In this document: positions 8,778 to 16,518 of the stretch, in pieces
How the letters are laid out: every line of letters starts with the position of its first letter
Position numbering within the stretch: the stretch's first letter is position 1
Assembly: GCA_002413755.1 (NCBI GenBank)
Contig: DHXQ01000042.1
Location: 8,421 to 34,910 of the forward strand
Length of the DNA stretch: 26,490 nt
Source: Candidatus Saccharibacteria bacterium UBA5152
Lineage (GTDB): Bacteria; Patescibacteriota; Saccharimonadia; Saccharimonadales; UBA4665
Direction: 5' to 3'
Program-made: the position numbers and the translations under genes
The notes under the pieces: generated by a model
Databases searched by the model: none
What the model was told of the DNA's origin: nothing
Seen by the model: only the letters and a program-made list of their open reading frames with translations

Positions 8778-9143
8778 TTAAGCCGACAATTTCTTGACTG
8801 CCCGGCTGGCCAAACGACGACGTAATGCCCCCGTGGCGTGCATCTGCTTATACTTACCAATTTGCTGCTTGAGCTTGGCCTCGACGATGTCGACAGCCGA
8901 AAAGGCATTGGACATGCTCTCCGAGACATTGATGATTTCGTGTGGTAAGTGCAGTGTGACTTCGCAGGTAAACTGCTTGTTCTCGGATGATTTGGCTTCT
9001 TTGAGCCAGACTTCGGCATGGGTGCTGGTGCGGGCCGCACGCGGTACGTAATGGTCCAGGTAGCCAATCTTTTTGGTAATGTATTTGTGTAATCTATCGT
9101 CAATCGTGGCATGCACGCTATTGATGTCTAAGCGTTGGATCAT
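8778..9143 (-). CDS. hpf: Ribosome hibernation promoting factor, short form (HPF/RaiA family)
   Basis: Members bind the 30S decoding region and inactivate ribosomes in starvation. The 121-aa product covers only the S30AE-like N-terminal domain, with a beta-alpha-beta-beta-beta-alpha pattern: HATIDDRLHKYITKKIGYLDHY at the first helix, AEVWLKE and FTCEVTLHLP strands, and the final helix DIVEAKLKQQIGKYK. A basic tail (RRRLASRAVKK) follows; the long-form dimerisation domain is missing. A perfect AGGAGG lies 4 nt before the ATG, and TATACT at 9166-9161 may be its -10. It precedes secA by 113 nt. Long-form-only organisms form 100S dimers with one protein; a short form alone implies either 70S silencing or help from another factor. 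Confidence 0.9.
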   Translation of the reverse strand: MIQRLDINSVHATIDDRLHKYITKKIGYLDHYVPRAARTSTHAEVWLKEAKSSENKQFTCEVTLHLPHEIINVSESMSNAFSAVDIVEAKLKQQIGKYKQMHATGALRRRLASRAVKKLSA

Positions 9144-9147
9144 AGGT

Positions 9148-9166
9148 CCTCCTAGGCTTTAGTATA
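9148..9166 (-). promoter_or_regulatory. -10 box and strong ribosome binding site of hpf
   Basis: TATACT (9166-9161) is followed by AGGAGG (9153-9148) and the ATG at 9143. The leader would be about 11 nt. The -35 is not convincing. Confidence 0.4.
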
Positions 9167-9185
9167 CTCTCACACTTGCTGGCTT

Positions 9186-10025
9186 TTAGCCGCGACGCGA
9201 CCAGAACCGAGCCTGGGCCTCTGTGTAGTGCGAAAACAGTTGCAGGATCGCAAATAGCACGGCCGACGTCAGTAAGCACCCCCAGCCGACGGCTGAATTA
9301 CCTGAATAGACACAAAAAACACCGAGTGAGAACAATCCCACCAGACACATAGCCCACCAAAGTGTCAACCACAGGCGCGAGGACGTAATATACCGGCCCA
9401 TAACCCGGAAGCCGCCAGCTGAGTAGACATGCAAATCCTGATCAATCGAAGCCAGGGTATTTGCCTGAGTCCAGCTCGGAATTCGGTCCTCAATCTCCTT
9501 CAGGAGATATTCGGCGACTTGCATTATGGCGGCATATTGCTCCGGGTCATTGAGCACGGGTCGGTTAGAAATAATCCTCAGATGGCTGCCGTAAATTTCG
9601 ACATCGAAGCGACTGGCGTGCAGCTTGAGAACTTCCATAACATCCGGCGTTATGATACTCAGCGCTACCGCCTCGTACCCCACCGGAACAAATACATTAA
9701 AATACTGCGAAAAATCCCCTTCCAAATCAATCCGCTGCGAGGAGTCGATGACTGTATTCACGCCGTGGCCACCGGCCTTCAGGCTATCAAGATATATATG
9801 CGGCATTTCAACCGGTAAGCGAATATCAATGCCGTGAAAATTGCCAAAAGCCGTATACGACTTAATGTTGTTGCCGTACACATAGCCGTACTCCGTCTGT
9901 GACCGCGACATAAGAATGCCAGCCGTAGTATTTGGGGCCAGCCGACGGACAACCAGATAAATGACGGACATCGCTAGCAGCGTCAGAACGGTACTTAGCA
10001 GTGCACCGAGGATATCACCGTTCAC
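9186..10025 (-). CDS. Membrane protein with a cytoplasmic domain flanked by TM segments, resembles DUF3137-like proteins
   Basis: The 279-aa product has one N-terminal TM helix (about 6-27), a soluble middle of about 190 residues and two C-terminal TM helices (about 219-239 and 244-265). The middle contains strand-like segments such as MPHIYLDS, LEGDFSQYFNVFVP, ALSIITPDVMEVL and FDVEIYGSHLRIIS, which resemble the core of DUF3137-like membrane proteins of unknown function; I hold this only as a resemblance. The start is GTG at 10025 and overlaps the serS stop TGA by 4 nt, so it is translationally coupled to serS. The function is unknown and coupling to a synthetase gene gives no obvious clue. 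Confidence 0.75.
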   Translation of the reverse strand: MNGDILGALLSTVLTLLAMSVIYLVVRRLAPNTTAGILMSRSQTEYGYVYGNNIKSYTAFGNFHGIDIRLPVEMPHIYLDSLKAGGHGVNTVIDSSQRIDLEGDFSQYFNVFVPVGYEAVALSIITPDVMEVLKLHASRFDVEIYGSHLRIISNRPVLNDPEQYAAIMQVAEYLLKEIEDRIPSWTQANTLASIDQDLHVYSAGGFRVMGRYITSSRLWLTLWWAMCLVGLFSLGVFCVYSGNSAVGWGCLLTSAVLFAILQLFSHYTEAQARFWSRRG

Positions 10026-11335
10026 AGCTGCGTACGGCCACCTAGATAGGGGTGCAGCACTTCAGGGATCATGATGCTGCCGTCGGCAGTTTGATAGTTT
10101 TCCATGATAGCGGCCATCGCCCGGCCCAGTGCAAAGGCGGTGGCGTCATTGGTGTGCACCAGCTCGACCGGGCTGTAGCCAACACTGTCTGGGGTGCGGC
10201 GAACCCGGATCTTGAGATCACGTGCCTGGTAATCGGTCATGTAATCAGCGGTGTGCGTCTCGCGATACTTGCCCTCCCCCGGGAACCAGCAATCAATATC
10301 GATGCCACGAGCATTGGGTTTACCGATGTCAAACGTACACTTCTGCAGGACTCGGTATGGCAAACCGAGCTGAGCAACCAGGTACTCCTGGATAGCAACT
10401 TGCAGTTTGTGCTCGTCGAGCCCGGTCTCGGGTGTACTGAAGACTTCCATCTCCAGCTTGTCGAACTGGTGCATCCGCAGGATGCCTTCGGTATCCTTGC
10501 CGTAGGTGCCGGCTTCGCGGCGGAAGCTGGTGCTGTAGCCGATATAACGGATCGGCAGCTGCTCTTCGGGCAGGATTTCGTTCCAATACATCGTACACAA
10601 AGTGTGTTCAGCAGAAGCGTTGAGCCACAGGTCGTCACCCTCGAGCTTGTAGGTGACTTCGGCGGCGTTCAGTCGGGCACTGGCGGTATATGGCTCAGTA
10701 CGTAACATAGCTGGCGGTAACACCGGTGTGAACGGCTTGGCTGCGACGTGGAGCCCGTTGTCGTCGATCAGCTGCTGCAGGACTTTTTCGTCACCCAGGG
10801 TGTCCATGACGTATTGGATAATCGCGAACTGCAGGCGCACCAGGTTGCCTTTCAGGTAGGCAAAGCGGCTGCCGCTAATCTTGGCGGCACGCTCTTTGTC
10901 GATCAGGTCCTTGGGCTCAGCCAGTTCGTGATGCTGCTTAGGCGTAAAATCGAATTGCTTCGGCTCGCCAACCGTTTTGGCGACGACGTTCTCATCCTCA
11001 GACGCACCGACGGGCACATCATCGAGCGGCATGTTTGGTATAGCCTTGAGCAACTGTCCGTATTCTTCTTCGAGCGGGCCGAGCGTATCCTCTAGCCCAG
11101 AAATCTCTTCCTTGAGTTGTTTGCCTCGGTCGATTTGCTCGGGGGTCGGCTTGCCGCCCTGTATGCTTTCGCTGAGCGTGTTGCGGCGGGCCCGCAGCTC
11201 TTCGACCTGCGTGACGCGCGTGCGGCGCTCGACGTCGAGCTCCAGGAGCTTGGATACATCAACTTTATAACCTTTTTGGGCAGATTTCTCGGCCACGAGC
11301 TCAGGATTGTCTCGGATAAATTGGATATCTAGCAT
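10022..11335 (-). CDS. serS: Seryl-tRNA synthetase
   Basis: This class II synthetase charges tRNA-Ser. The 437-aa protein has the N-terminal coiled-coil arm (about 30-105) that grips the tRNA-Ser long arm, motif 2 in TSFRREAGTYGKDTEGILR, the TxE-like serine-binding segment (TAEVTYK-type region reads NAAEVTYKLEGDDLWL), and a motif 3 region ending ALGRAMAAIMENYQ with a terminal YLGG. The motif 3 lead-in reads HTNDATAFALGR, whereas most bacterial enzymes have a NGS/NNT-LA-type sequence, a lineage variant. TATAAT lies 7 nt before the ATG with no Shine-Dalgarno, so a leaderless mRNA is likely. A membrane protein gene overlaps its stop. Confidence 0.95.
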   Translation of the reverse strand: MLDIQFIRDNPELVAEKSAQKGYKVDVSKLLELDVERRTRVTQVEELRARRNTLSESIQGGKPTPEQIDRGKQLKEEISGLEDTLGPLEEEYGQLLKAIPNMPLDDVPVGASEDENVVAKTVGEPKQFDFTPKQHHELAEPKDLIDKERAAKISGSRFAYLKGNLVRLQFAIIQYVMDTLGDEKVLQQLIDDNGLHVAAKPFTPVLPPAMLRTEPYTASARLNAAEVTYKLEGDDLWLNASAEHTLCTMYWNEILPEEQLPIRYIGYSTSFRREAGTYGKDTEGILRMHQFDKLEMEVFSTPETGLDEHKLQVAIQEYLVAQLGLPYRVLQKCTFDIGKPNARGIDIDCWFPGEGKYRETHTADYMTDYQARDLKIRVRRTPDSVGYSPVELVHTNDATAFALGRAMAAIMENYQTADGSIMIPEVLHPYLGGRTQL

Positions 11336-11342
11336 ATGTACG

Positions 11343-11348
11343 ATTATA
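11343..11348 (-). promoter_or_regulatory. -10 box (TATAAT) 7 nt before serS
   Basis: Consensus TATAAT on the minus strand, then CGTACAT, then ATG. It lies in the 20-nt gap after the stop of the upstream TM2 gene. No Shine-Dalgarno and no clear -35. Confidence 0.5.
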
Positions 11349-11355
11349 TCGTCTA

Positions 11356-12189
11356 TTAGTGCAAACTTGAAACTTCGTAATCCGTGCCGTTACTCTCGAT
11401 CGTTCCCAGGCTATATGAAGTGCATCTCAAGCTAGCATCACCGCAGCCCTCCGGGCTCACAACATAGGAGTAGGCATGCGGTATAGGGACAGGCACCAGA
11501 GTACTATCGATACCCCGGGGGTCCTTAAATGTTTGGTCATCCAGACCGGCGAAATTAGCTGTCCGAAATTGCGGGCTATTCAGATCAGTGAATGACGGAT
11601 AATAACCGTTTTGGGCATGATAGCCCTCCAGCTGAGCCTGTATTGCCTTCAGGTCCACAGTGCGTTCTGTGTCCAGGCTCTTTTGTTGTATCCCATTGTA
11701 TGTGGTCACGACGAGTGCCAGCACGATACCAGCGGTGACTAATAACCCGAGCACGCCCAATACGACCGTGATAATTTTTATGATCTTATTATTTGCCTGG
11801 TAGCCGGCAAGATATTTACCATCCGTTGATTTTAATTTTCCGAAGGCAATCAAAAAGAGGTCGATGAGAGACCAGACCCCTAGTCCACCCCCGGTTAGTA
11901 ACTTAACAACACCGGTGGGTATACGCCCCAGATAGAACCGGTCCACCCCGAGACCTCCCAGGAAATATGATAGAACCCATGTAATGACGTAGCCCTTGCT
12001 GGACTCGTCAGGGTTAGTCGGCTGGCCATACGTTGGTGGAACAGTGCCTGGCTGGCCATACACGGGCTGCGGAATTGGCTGAAGATTTGGCGGCGCGGCA
12101 TAAATTGGCTGGCCATTTGCCGCCTGGGGAGCCGGCGGGGTCGGGCTCTCGGGGTTAACTGGCGCGTTTGGCAGTGGTTCGTCTGGCAT
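11356..12189 (-). CDS. TM2-domain membrane protein with a pilin-like C-terminal domain
   Basis: The 277-aa product has a Pro/Gln/Tyr-rich N-terminus (1-62, with repeated YGQP units), a TM2 domain at about 67-118 (GGLGVDRFYLG, TGVVKLLTGGGLGVWSLIDLF), a further TM helix (about 138-162) and an outside domain. The part after that helix (170-277) looks like a type IV pilin or pseudopilin ectodomain: TERTVDLKAIQAQLEGYHAQ and NGYYPS, then SYVVSPEGCG with a Cys pair C249/C256 and CTSYSLGTIES. No prepilin peptidase motif is seen. A Shine-Dalgarno-like GGAGA is 9-10 nt before the ATG. It is a paralogue of the gene at 14460-15113. The function of TM2 proteins in bacteria is unknown; the pilin resemblance is my inference from sequence. 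Confidence 0.82.
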   Translation of the reverse strand: MPDEPLPNAPVNPESPTPPAPQAANGQPIYAAPPNLQPIPQPVYGQPGTVPPTYGQPTNPDESSKGYVITWVLSYFLGGLGVDRFYLGRIPTGVVKLLTGGGLGVWSLIDLFLIAFGKLKSTDGKYLAGYQANNKIIKIITVVLGVLGLLVTAGIVLALVVTTYNGIQQKSLDTERTVDLKAIQAQLEGYHAQNGYYPSFTDLNSPQFRTANFAGLDDQTFKDPRGIDSTLVPVPIPHAYSYVVSPEGCGDASLRCTSYSLGTIESNGTDYEVSSLH

Positions 12190-12305
12190 AATTCTCTATC
12201 TCCGTTACATACGTCGTTATAAGTTAATGCAATAGTAGCACCTTATACCTAATAATTTAAGCAGCTTATGCTTATCACACAGGCGGTGTTATGACACGTT
12301 CATTG

Positions 12306-12746
12306 TCAGAGACTATTGAGGATGTCTTGCTGGCCACCAAGGCCGCCCGATGAATTCGGCAGCTGAACTCCCTGCAGGCCGTCAAGAAGTTTCGGAAGCA
12401 GTATGGTCGACGCAATACTGATAGCAATAAAAATCAAAATAGGTACCACGACCATACCAATAATCGTCCAGACCTGGACTGATTTTTTGTGTTCCTCATA
12501 ACCGCCGAGGTAGGCACCTTCTCTAGTTCGAAGCATGCCAAAGGCAATCAAAAAGACGTCGACATAGGCCCAAAGTCCGAAACCGCCGAGGGTCAGCGCT
12601 TTGAATACGCCGGTCCAAACCCGGCCCGTATAGAAACGATCAGCTCCAATAATCCCGAGTGCACTCGACAAGAGCCATGCCGTCGTATATGACGGAGGCG
12701 CCACGGCTGTAGCTAATGCGGATAGGGCAGGTGTTTCAGGGCTCAT
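12306..12746 (-). CDS. TM2-domain membrane protein, short form
   Basis: The 146-aa product has a TM2 domain at about 20-71 (GIIGADRFYTG, TGVFKALTLGGFGLWAYVDVFLIAFG) and one more TM helix at about 92-117, then a short Gly/Gln-rich tail. Unlike its two neighbours it has no pilin-like domain. It begins 9 nt after the stop of the PD-(D/E)XK gene, and the only Shine-Dalgarno-like run (AAGGA) lies in the end of that gene, so the two appear to be co-transcribed and coupled. A 116-nt gap separates it from the next TM2 gene; that gap holds no terminator I can recognise. Confidence 0.82.
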   Translation of the reverse strand: MSPETPALSALATAVAPPSYTTAWLLSSALGIIGADRFYTGRVWTGVFKALTLGGFGLWAYVDVFLIAFGMLRTREGAYLGGYEEHKKSVQVWTIIGMVVVPILIFIAISIASTILLPKLLDGLQGVQLPNSSGGLGGQQDILNSL

Positions 12747-12755
12747 CTGTCTATC

Positions 12756-13559
12756 TTAATCCTTCTTCTTGGAAACTTTTTGCTTAGCTAGGGCTGCCAC
12801 TGTCAGCTTGGCGCGCTCCCGGGCGTAGGCGCAGAATTCGCATTCCCCGCCCATGATGTGGTCACCGACTGGCGGCATGTCGTCGCTATCCATGCACTGC
12901 TTCATCTTGAGGAGAGTCGGCTCGACCCAGCTGTCATTGCCCTGGTATGGGATCAGCTTGGTTTTGAATTCCAGCTTGTTGTTGAAGCCTTCGCTGTCGA
13001 GCCGGCCGTTGGTATAGACAAAATACGCCGTATTACTGACTTGGAGGCCGTTTTGGCGCAGCAGCCACTGGTAGACTTCCACCTGGCGTTTGTAGCTGAT
13101 CTGCCAGTCGCTGTCGATACTGACATCCTTGGCCTTGCTGGTGGCCTTGTAATCCACGACGATAACTTCCCCGTCCGAACTCAGCCACAAGTCGTCGACG
13201 GCACCAAACACCAATAAATTAGTCGCAGCGTGCGGGGCCTGCACGCCGACAAAGTTTTCGCGCCACTCACCCAGCTTGTCGTGAGCAAATGGGATCGCCG
13301 CCACCGAATATTCGAGCATGATGGGGTGCGGTTTAGCTTGGCTACGGTAGGTATCAAACTCTTTCTTGAAGAGTTCGTCGATGGCTTTGTTGATATTGAA
13401 CGGCGGACTGGATGGTCGGGTAATCTTCAGGCGGACGTCGAGCCAGAAACAACGCGGGCATTGCATGAAAAGCTCGATCTTGCTGCGGGACACCTTGAAC
13501 GGTGCCTTCTGTCCAGGCTTGTACGGCTGACTACGTTCCCTCCAATAATCATTCGGCAT
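12756..13559 (-). CDS. PD-(D/E)XK nuclease-superfamily protein with a possible Fe-S cluster
   Basis: The 267-aa protein has the RecB/Cas4-like nuclease core: D122 in GAVDDLWL, then D136-Y137-K138 in VIVVDYKAT (the (D/E)xK motif), and Q159 in the helix KRQVEVYQW (motif QxxxY). Cysteines are clustered as C34/C37 (CPRCFW) near the N-terminus and C222, C240 and C243 (CEFC) near the C-terminus, the split arrangement that holds an iron-sulfur cluster in AddB and Cas4. No helicase or cas gene is adjacent, so it is not a CRISPR component here. TATACT stands 7 nt before the ATG with no Shine-Dalgarno. It leads a unit with the short TM2 gene. A role in DNA repair is plausible but not shown. Confidence 0.85.
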   Translation of the reverse strand: MPNDYWRERSQPYKPGQKAPFKVSRSKIELFMQCPRCFWLDVRLKITRPSSPPFNINKAIDELFKKEFDTYRSQAKPHPIMLEYSVAAIPFAHDKLGEWRENFVGVQAPHAATNLLVFGAVDDLWLSSDGEVIVVDYKATSKAKDVSIDSDWQISYKRQVEVYQWLLRQNGLQVSNTAYFVYTNGRLDSEGFNNKLEFKTKLIPYQGNDSWVEPTLLKMKQCMDSDDMPPVGDHIMGGECEFCAYARERAKLTVAALAKQKVSKKKD

Positions 13560-13566
13560 TATTACC

Positions 13567-13572
13567 AGTATA
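13567..13572 (-). promoter_or_regulatory. -10 box (TATACT) 7 nt before the nuclease-like gene
   Basis: TATACT, GGTAATA, ATG on the minus strand. The same 17-nt string (plus strand GCATTATTACCAGTATA) recurs at 20347-20363 before the phosphoesterase gene. No Shine-Dalgarno. Confidence 0.45.
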
Positions 13573-13619
13573 ACTGTTTATGGCAACACCATCGAGACAG
13601 CAGTGTTGTAGTTTATTAT

Positions 13620-14375
13620 CTAGCCGACAGGCTGCGCATTACCTATAACAGAATGAGCAAATGCTACATACTTGTCGACTTCTGCAGCTTGTGTTCTCGT
13701 AAATTGCTCACTGATCGAGGGGTGCAGCTCTGTGCCTTGGTTACTGATGACTAATGGATCAGATGGCAGACCATTCAGCAGAGGGTCGGATAGGTCGTTT
13801 CGTAGTACCTCAGCTGTTGCCAGATCATTACTCATTGGGTCGTTAGATGTGCTGATATCAACCGCACTGACAGCCGTTATCCCTGTTAGCTCTTGGGTGG
13901 CAATGTACTGGTTGAGGTCTTTGGAGCCCGTAATCTCCAGATAGGTTACGTCGGTGGCACAAACAGCCCGTACCGGCTGCGAACCTTCCGTGGCGGCAAA
14001 GAATGTCTGGAGCAGTTTATTACCCATTCGCTTGATTACCACGTAGCCACCCCGACTCGGATGATATTGGGTGGTCACGGTGTCCGTATTTTCGAAATGG
14101 TTGCCTTTGATCGATGCAAACACCGTATCGCAACCGCTTGTATTGGCGCGGGCCAGGACGACCGCTTTCGCTTTGCCGCGATCGACATCTGTTTGGCCGG
14201 CTGTTGGCCGTGGAGTCGGCTTAAGTATGACCTCAGGTGTTGGTTTTGGGCCCGACAGCAGAGTGTAGGTAGCAACCCCAACACCTACCGCACCTAGGGC
14301 AGCTAATTTAGCCGCGCCTATGGCAATTCCTCGAGCTCTCGGGCTTCGTATGATATCAGTAAATCTCGTCTCCAT
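13620..14375 (-). CDS. Membrane-anchored protein of unknown function
   Basis: The 251-aa product has a TM anchor at about 16-40, a Pro/Thr-rich linker (GPKPTPEVILKPTPRPT) and a soluble domain of about 190 residues that is probably outside the cell. The soluble part includes Cys in TSGCDTVF and in RAVCATDVTYLEI, a possible disulfide pair. I do not recognise a family. It lies between the 217-aa TM2 gene and the nuclease gene with its own promoter (14385-14414); TAAAAT is 9 nt before the ATG and no Shine-Dalgarno is seen. Confidence 0.72.
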   Translation of the reverse strand: METRFTDIIRSPRARGIAIGAAKLAALGAVGVGVATYTLLSGPKPTPEVILKPTPRPTAGQTDVDRGKAKAVVLARANTSGCDTVFASIKGNHFENTDTVTTQYHPSRGGYVVIKRMGNKLLQTFFAATEGSQPVRAVCATDVTYLEITGSKDLNQYIATQELTGITAVSAVDISTSNDPMSNDLATAEVLRNDLSDPLLNGLPSDPLVISNQGTELHPSISEQFTRTQAAEVDKYVAFAHSVIGNAQPVG

Positions 14376-14384
14376 GATATTGAT

Positions 14385-14414
14385 ATTTTACACCATAGTT
14401 AAGTAAATAAGCAA
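14385..14414 (-). promoter_or_regulatory. Promoter of the 251-aa membrane-anchored protein
   Basis: TTGCTT (14414-14409) and TAAAAT (14390-14385) are separated by 18 bp on the minus strand. The predicted transcript begins 0-3 nt from the ATG at 14375, so it is leaderless or nearly so. Confidence 0.5.
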
Positions 14415-14459
14415 GTCGAGTGGCTTACTTAAGCAGGGCGTGGTGGCCACCGGGCTACG

Positions 14460-15113
14460 CTAGTTCGTGATTTTGTAGGGCCCGGACTTCTCAAGCTGGG
14501 TTTGTAAGACGTAACTCGTGCAGGCTACCTGGACGCCGTCACAACCTTGAGGGCTGGCAACATAGCTCACGTCATTCTTGGTGAGTACCACCGAATTTTC
14601 AGTCAGAGTCGGATCTGAAATGAATGTTTCATCGCTAGGGTAACTGCCAGTATGGTTAGCGGCATATTCGTTCACATTCGCAGAGATTATGCTGAGGTCA
14701 TTCTTGCGCTGGACATCACGGCTGTTGGACTGCAGCGCCGGCACTGCCGAGAATACAATGAGTAATAGAAATCCGGCTACTGCGAAGGTGGCAAGTACTA
14801 GCCCAACAATCGCCAGGATTACTCCCACATGCTTTTGAGTATCAAACCCAGCCAGTGGTCGACCCTGGTCATCGCGTAATTTGCCAAACGCGATGAGGAT
14901 AAAATCTATAAGACTCCAGATGCCTAAACCACCGCCAGTCAGTAGTTTGACTATGCCGGTACCAATGTGACCGAGGTAAAAACGATCGATGCCTAAACCT
15001 CCAAGAAAGAATGAGAGTACCAAGGCAGCAACGTAACTCTTATCTGACACGTTTGCTGATGCGGGTGGTATCGCGGCTATCACCGGCTGCGGGATCTGAC
15101 CTTGTGGTTCCAT
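14460..15113 (-). CDS. TM2-domain membrane protein with a pilin-like C-terminal domain (second copy)
   Basis: The frame is open further upstream to 15341, but that part overlaps the methyltransferase gene; the ATG at 15113 has AGGAAG about 9 nt upstream and gives 217 aa. The TM2 domain is at about 27-78 (GGLGIDRFYLG, TGIVKLLTGGGLGIWSLIDF), followed by a TM helix at about 96-123. The C-terminal domain (128-217) has the pilin-like pattern DVQRKNDLSIISANVNEYAA, GSYPS, then SYVASPQGCD with C191/C198 and CTSYVLQTQLEKSGPYKI. It aligns over its length with the 277-aa protein at 11356-12189, so the two are paralogues. An extended -10 (TGCTATACT, 15145-15153) supplies a promoter inside the gap to the methyltransferase stop. 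Confidence 0.85.
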   Translation of the reverse strand: MEPQGQIPQPVIAAIPPASANVSDKSYVAALVLSFFLGGLGIDRFYLGHIGTGIVKLLTGGGLGIWSLIDFILIAFGKLRDDQGRPLAGFDTQKHVGVILAIVGLVLATFAVAGFLLLIVFSAVPALQSNSRDVQRKNDLSIISANVNEYAANHTGSYPSDETFISDPTLTENSVVLTKNDVSYVASPQGCDGVQVACTSYVLQTQLEKSGPYKITN

Positions 15114-15144
15114 GTCTTTATCTTCCTGACGTCTTAATGACTGC

Positions 15145-15153
15145 AGTATAGCA
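15145..15153 (-). promoter_or_regulatory. Extended -10 (TGCTATACT) before the 217-aa TM2 gene
   Basis: Minus-strand TGCTATACT gives a start near 15138 and a leader of about 25 nt that carries the AGGAAG ribosome binding site. It lies 13 nt past the stop of the upstream methyltransferase and supports the 15113 start. Confidence 0.45.
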
Positions 15154-15165
15154 AAAGTAGTTAAG

Positions 15166-16494
15166 TTATATAAGAGCGCGCAGTGACAAGACTGCCAGCG
15201 TCTCGATGTGCGGCGTGCGCGGAAAGAAATTGAAGATTTCGAAATGCGTAATATCGTAGGCTGCTTGCAGCCGTGCCAGGTCACGGGCATGGGTAGCTGG
15301 GTTGCAACTGAGGTAAACGATTGTTTTCGGCTGTACTTCAAGCACCCGGGCCGTCACCTTGTCATGCAGGCCGGCGCGGGGCGGGTCGAAGATCACCGGG
15401 CGGTCGCCAACGATATAATCCAGCGCCTTCTCCGTACTGGCCTCGATGACTGTGGCCGCTGACCCACCCCGCCGCAGGCTGGTTTCGGCATTCTGGGCTG
15501 CCATCCGGACGCTGGCCGGGTCGAGCTCCACCAGATCGACTGATTCGCTAGCCACGCTCAGCCCAATCGAGCCAACGCCCGCGTACATATCCGTCACAAC
15601 TGGCGCATCGCCCAACTGCTTACGGATGACCGTCAGAGCCTTCTCAAACACTGGCAGGTTGACCTGAAAGAATGAATCGACATCGTAGACGAATGACGTA
15701 CCCAGCAGATCGTCATGCAGCAGGCAGTCGCCGAGCTCATAGAGCAAGTCTGTGGTAACAGAGGCGGGGCTCTTCGGATTTGAGTAATACACCCGCAACC
15801 CCTGCAGCTCCGATGGCAATGCCGTATCCATGTCAGTCTCCGGACTGTGGCCAAATAAACCATCAAAGGTCTGACGCTTGACGAACAGTGCGGCCACTGC
15901 CCGCCCCTGTTGATCGGCCCTCACAATCACCGTTTTGAGGTCGCCAGCCCGAACACTAAATTTGTTCAATTCGGCACAAACCGCGTTAGCGGCGGCATCC
16001 ACGGCCGGCAAGGCTAATCTACTGCCCTGCACGATCTGCTTACCGTGGCTGCCCCGCTGATGCAGCGCCAGATGCAGCCCGTCATCGTCACCCCAGAATG
16101 AATACTCCATCTTGGAGCGGTAATTCCACGGCCGGTCATCGTGCACCACCTCCGCGAGGCCATTGGCAGCATCAGCCTTGGAGAGATTAACTTTTTCATG
16201 AGCGAACAGCTCCTCGACTATCTCGCGCTTGTACTTGTTCTCAGCGTCATAGGTCATCATCTGCCATGGTGAGGTCGCCAGGTAGTTGGCCTCAGAGGGC
16301 TCGACGCGCTCCGCCGAAGCCTTAACGATCTCTTCGGCGATTGCTTCAGCATACGAATGCTTAGCCTTAATAATCCGCACTCGTACGGTCTCGCCGGGTA
16401 GCGCATTCCAAACAAACACCTTCCGGCCATCGGCCAGTGTCGCCAGTCCCTGGCCACCATGAACCAGTTTTTCGATAATAACTTCTTCGAACAT
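15166..16494 (-). CDS. RNA (uracil-C5)-methyltransferase of the TrmA/RlmD family
   Basis: These enzymes make m5U in rRNA or tRNA using S-adenosylmethionine. The 442-aa protein has an N-terminal TRAM-like RNA-binding domain (1-60), SFFQVN (274-279), the SAM motif DMYAGVGSIGLS (302-313), DPPR (370-373), the catalytic Cys in LSCNP (C397) and the general base Glu in HIETLAVL (E431). The four Cys that bind a 4Fe-4S cluster in E. coli RlmD (CxxxxxCGGC region) are absent: the corresponding place reads ANYLATSPWQMMTYD. So it is a cluster-free member, and whether the target is 23S rRNA or tRNA cannot be told. TACACT with TGG upstream lies 6 nt before the ATG. Confidence 0.92.
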   Translation of the reverse strand: MFEEVIIEKLVHGGQGLATLADGRKVFVWNALPGETVRVRIIKAKHSYAEAIAEEIVKASAERVEPSEANYLATSPWQMMTYDAENKYKREIVEELFAHEKVNLSKADAANGLAEVVHDDRPWNYRSKMEYSFWGDDDGLHLALHQRGSHGKQIVQGSRLALPAVDAAANAVCAELNKFSVRAGDLKTVIVRADQQGRAVAALFVKRQTFDGLFGHSPETDMDTALPSELQGLRVYYSNPKSPASVTTDLLYELGDCLLHDDLLGTSFVYDVDSFFQVNLPVFEKALTVIRKQLGDAPVVTDMYAGVGSIGLSVASESVDLVELDPASVRMAAQNAETSLRRGGSAATVIEASTEKALDYIVGDRPVIFDPPRAGLHDKVTARVLEVQPKTIVYLSCNPATHARDLARLQAAYDITHFEIFNFFPRTPHIETLAVLSLRALI

Positions 16495-16518
16495 CTACTT
16501 AGTGTACCAAACTACCAG

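Noticed and set aside
12756..13559. Cas4 or other CRISPR adaptation gene
   Set aside because: The fold is shared, but no cas genes or repeat array lie in the window.
15114..15341. N-terminal extension of the 217-aa TM2 protein
   Set aside because: It overlaps the methyltransferase C-terminus, lacks the TM2 protein style, and the ATG at 15113 has its own ribosome binding site and -10.
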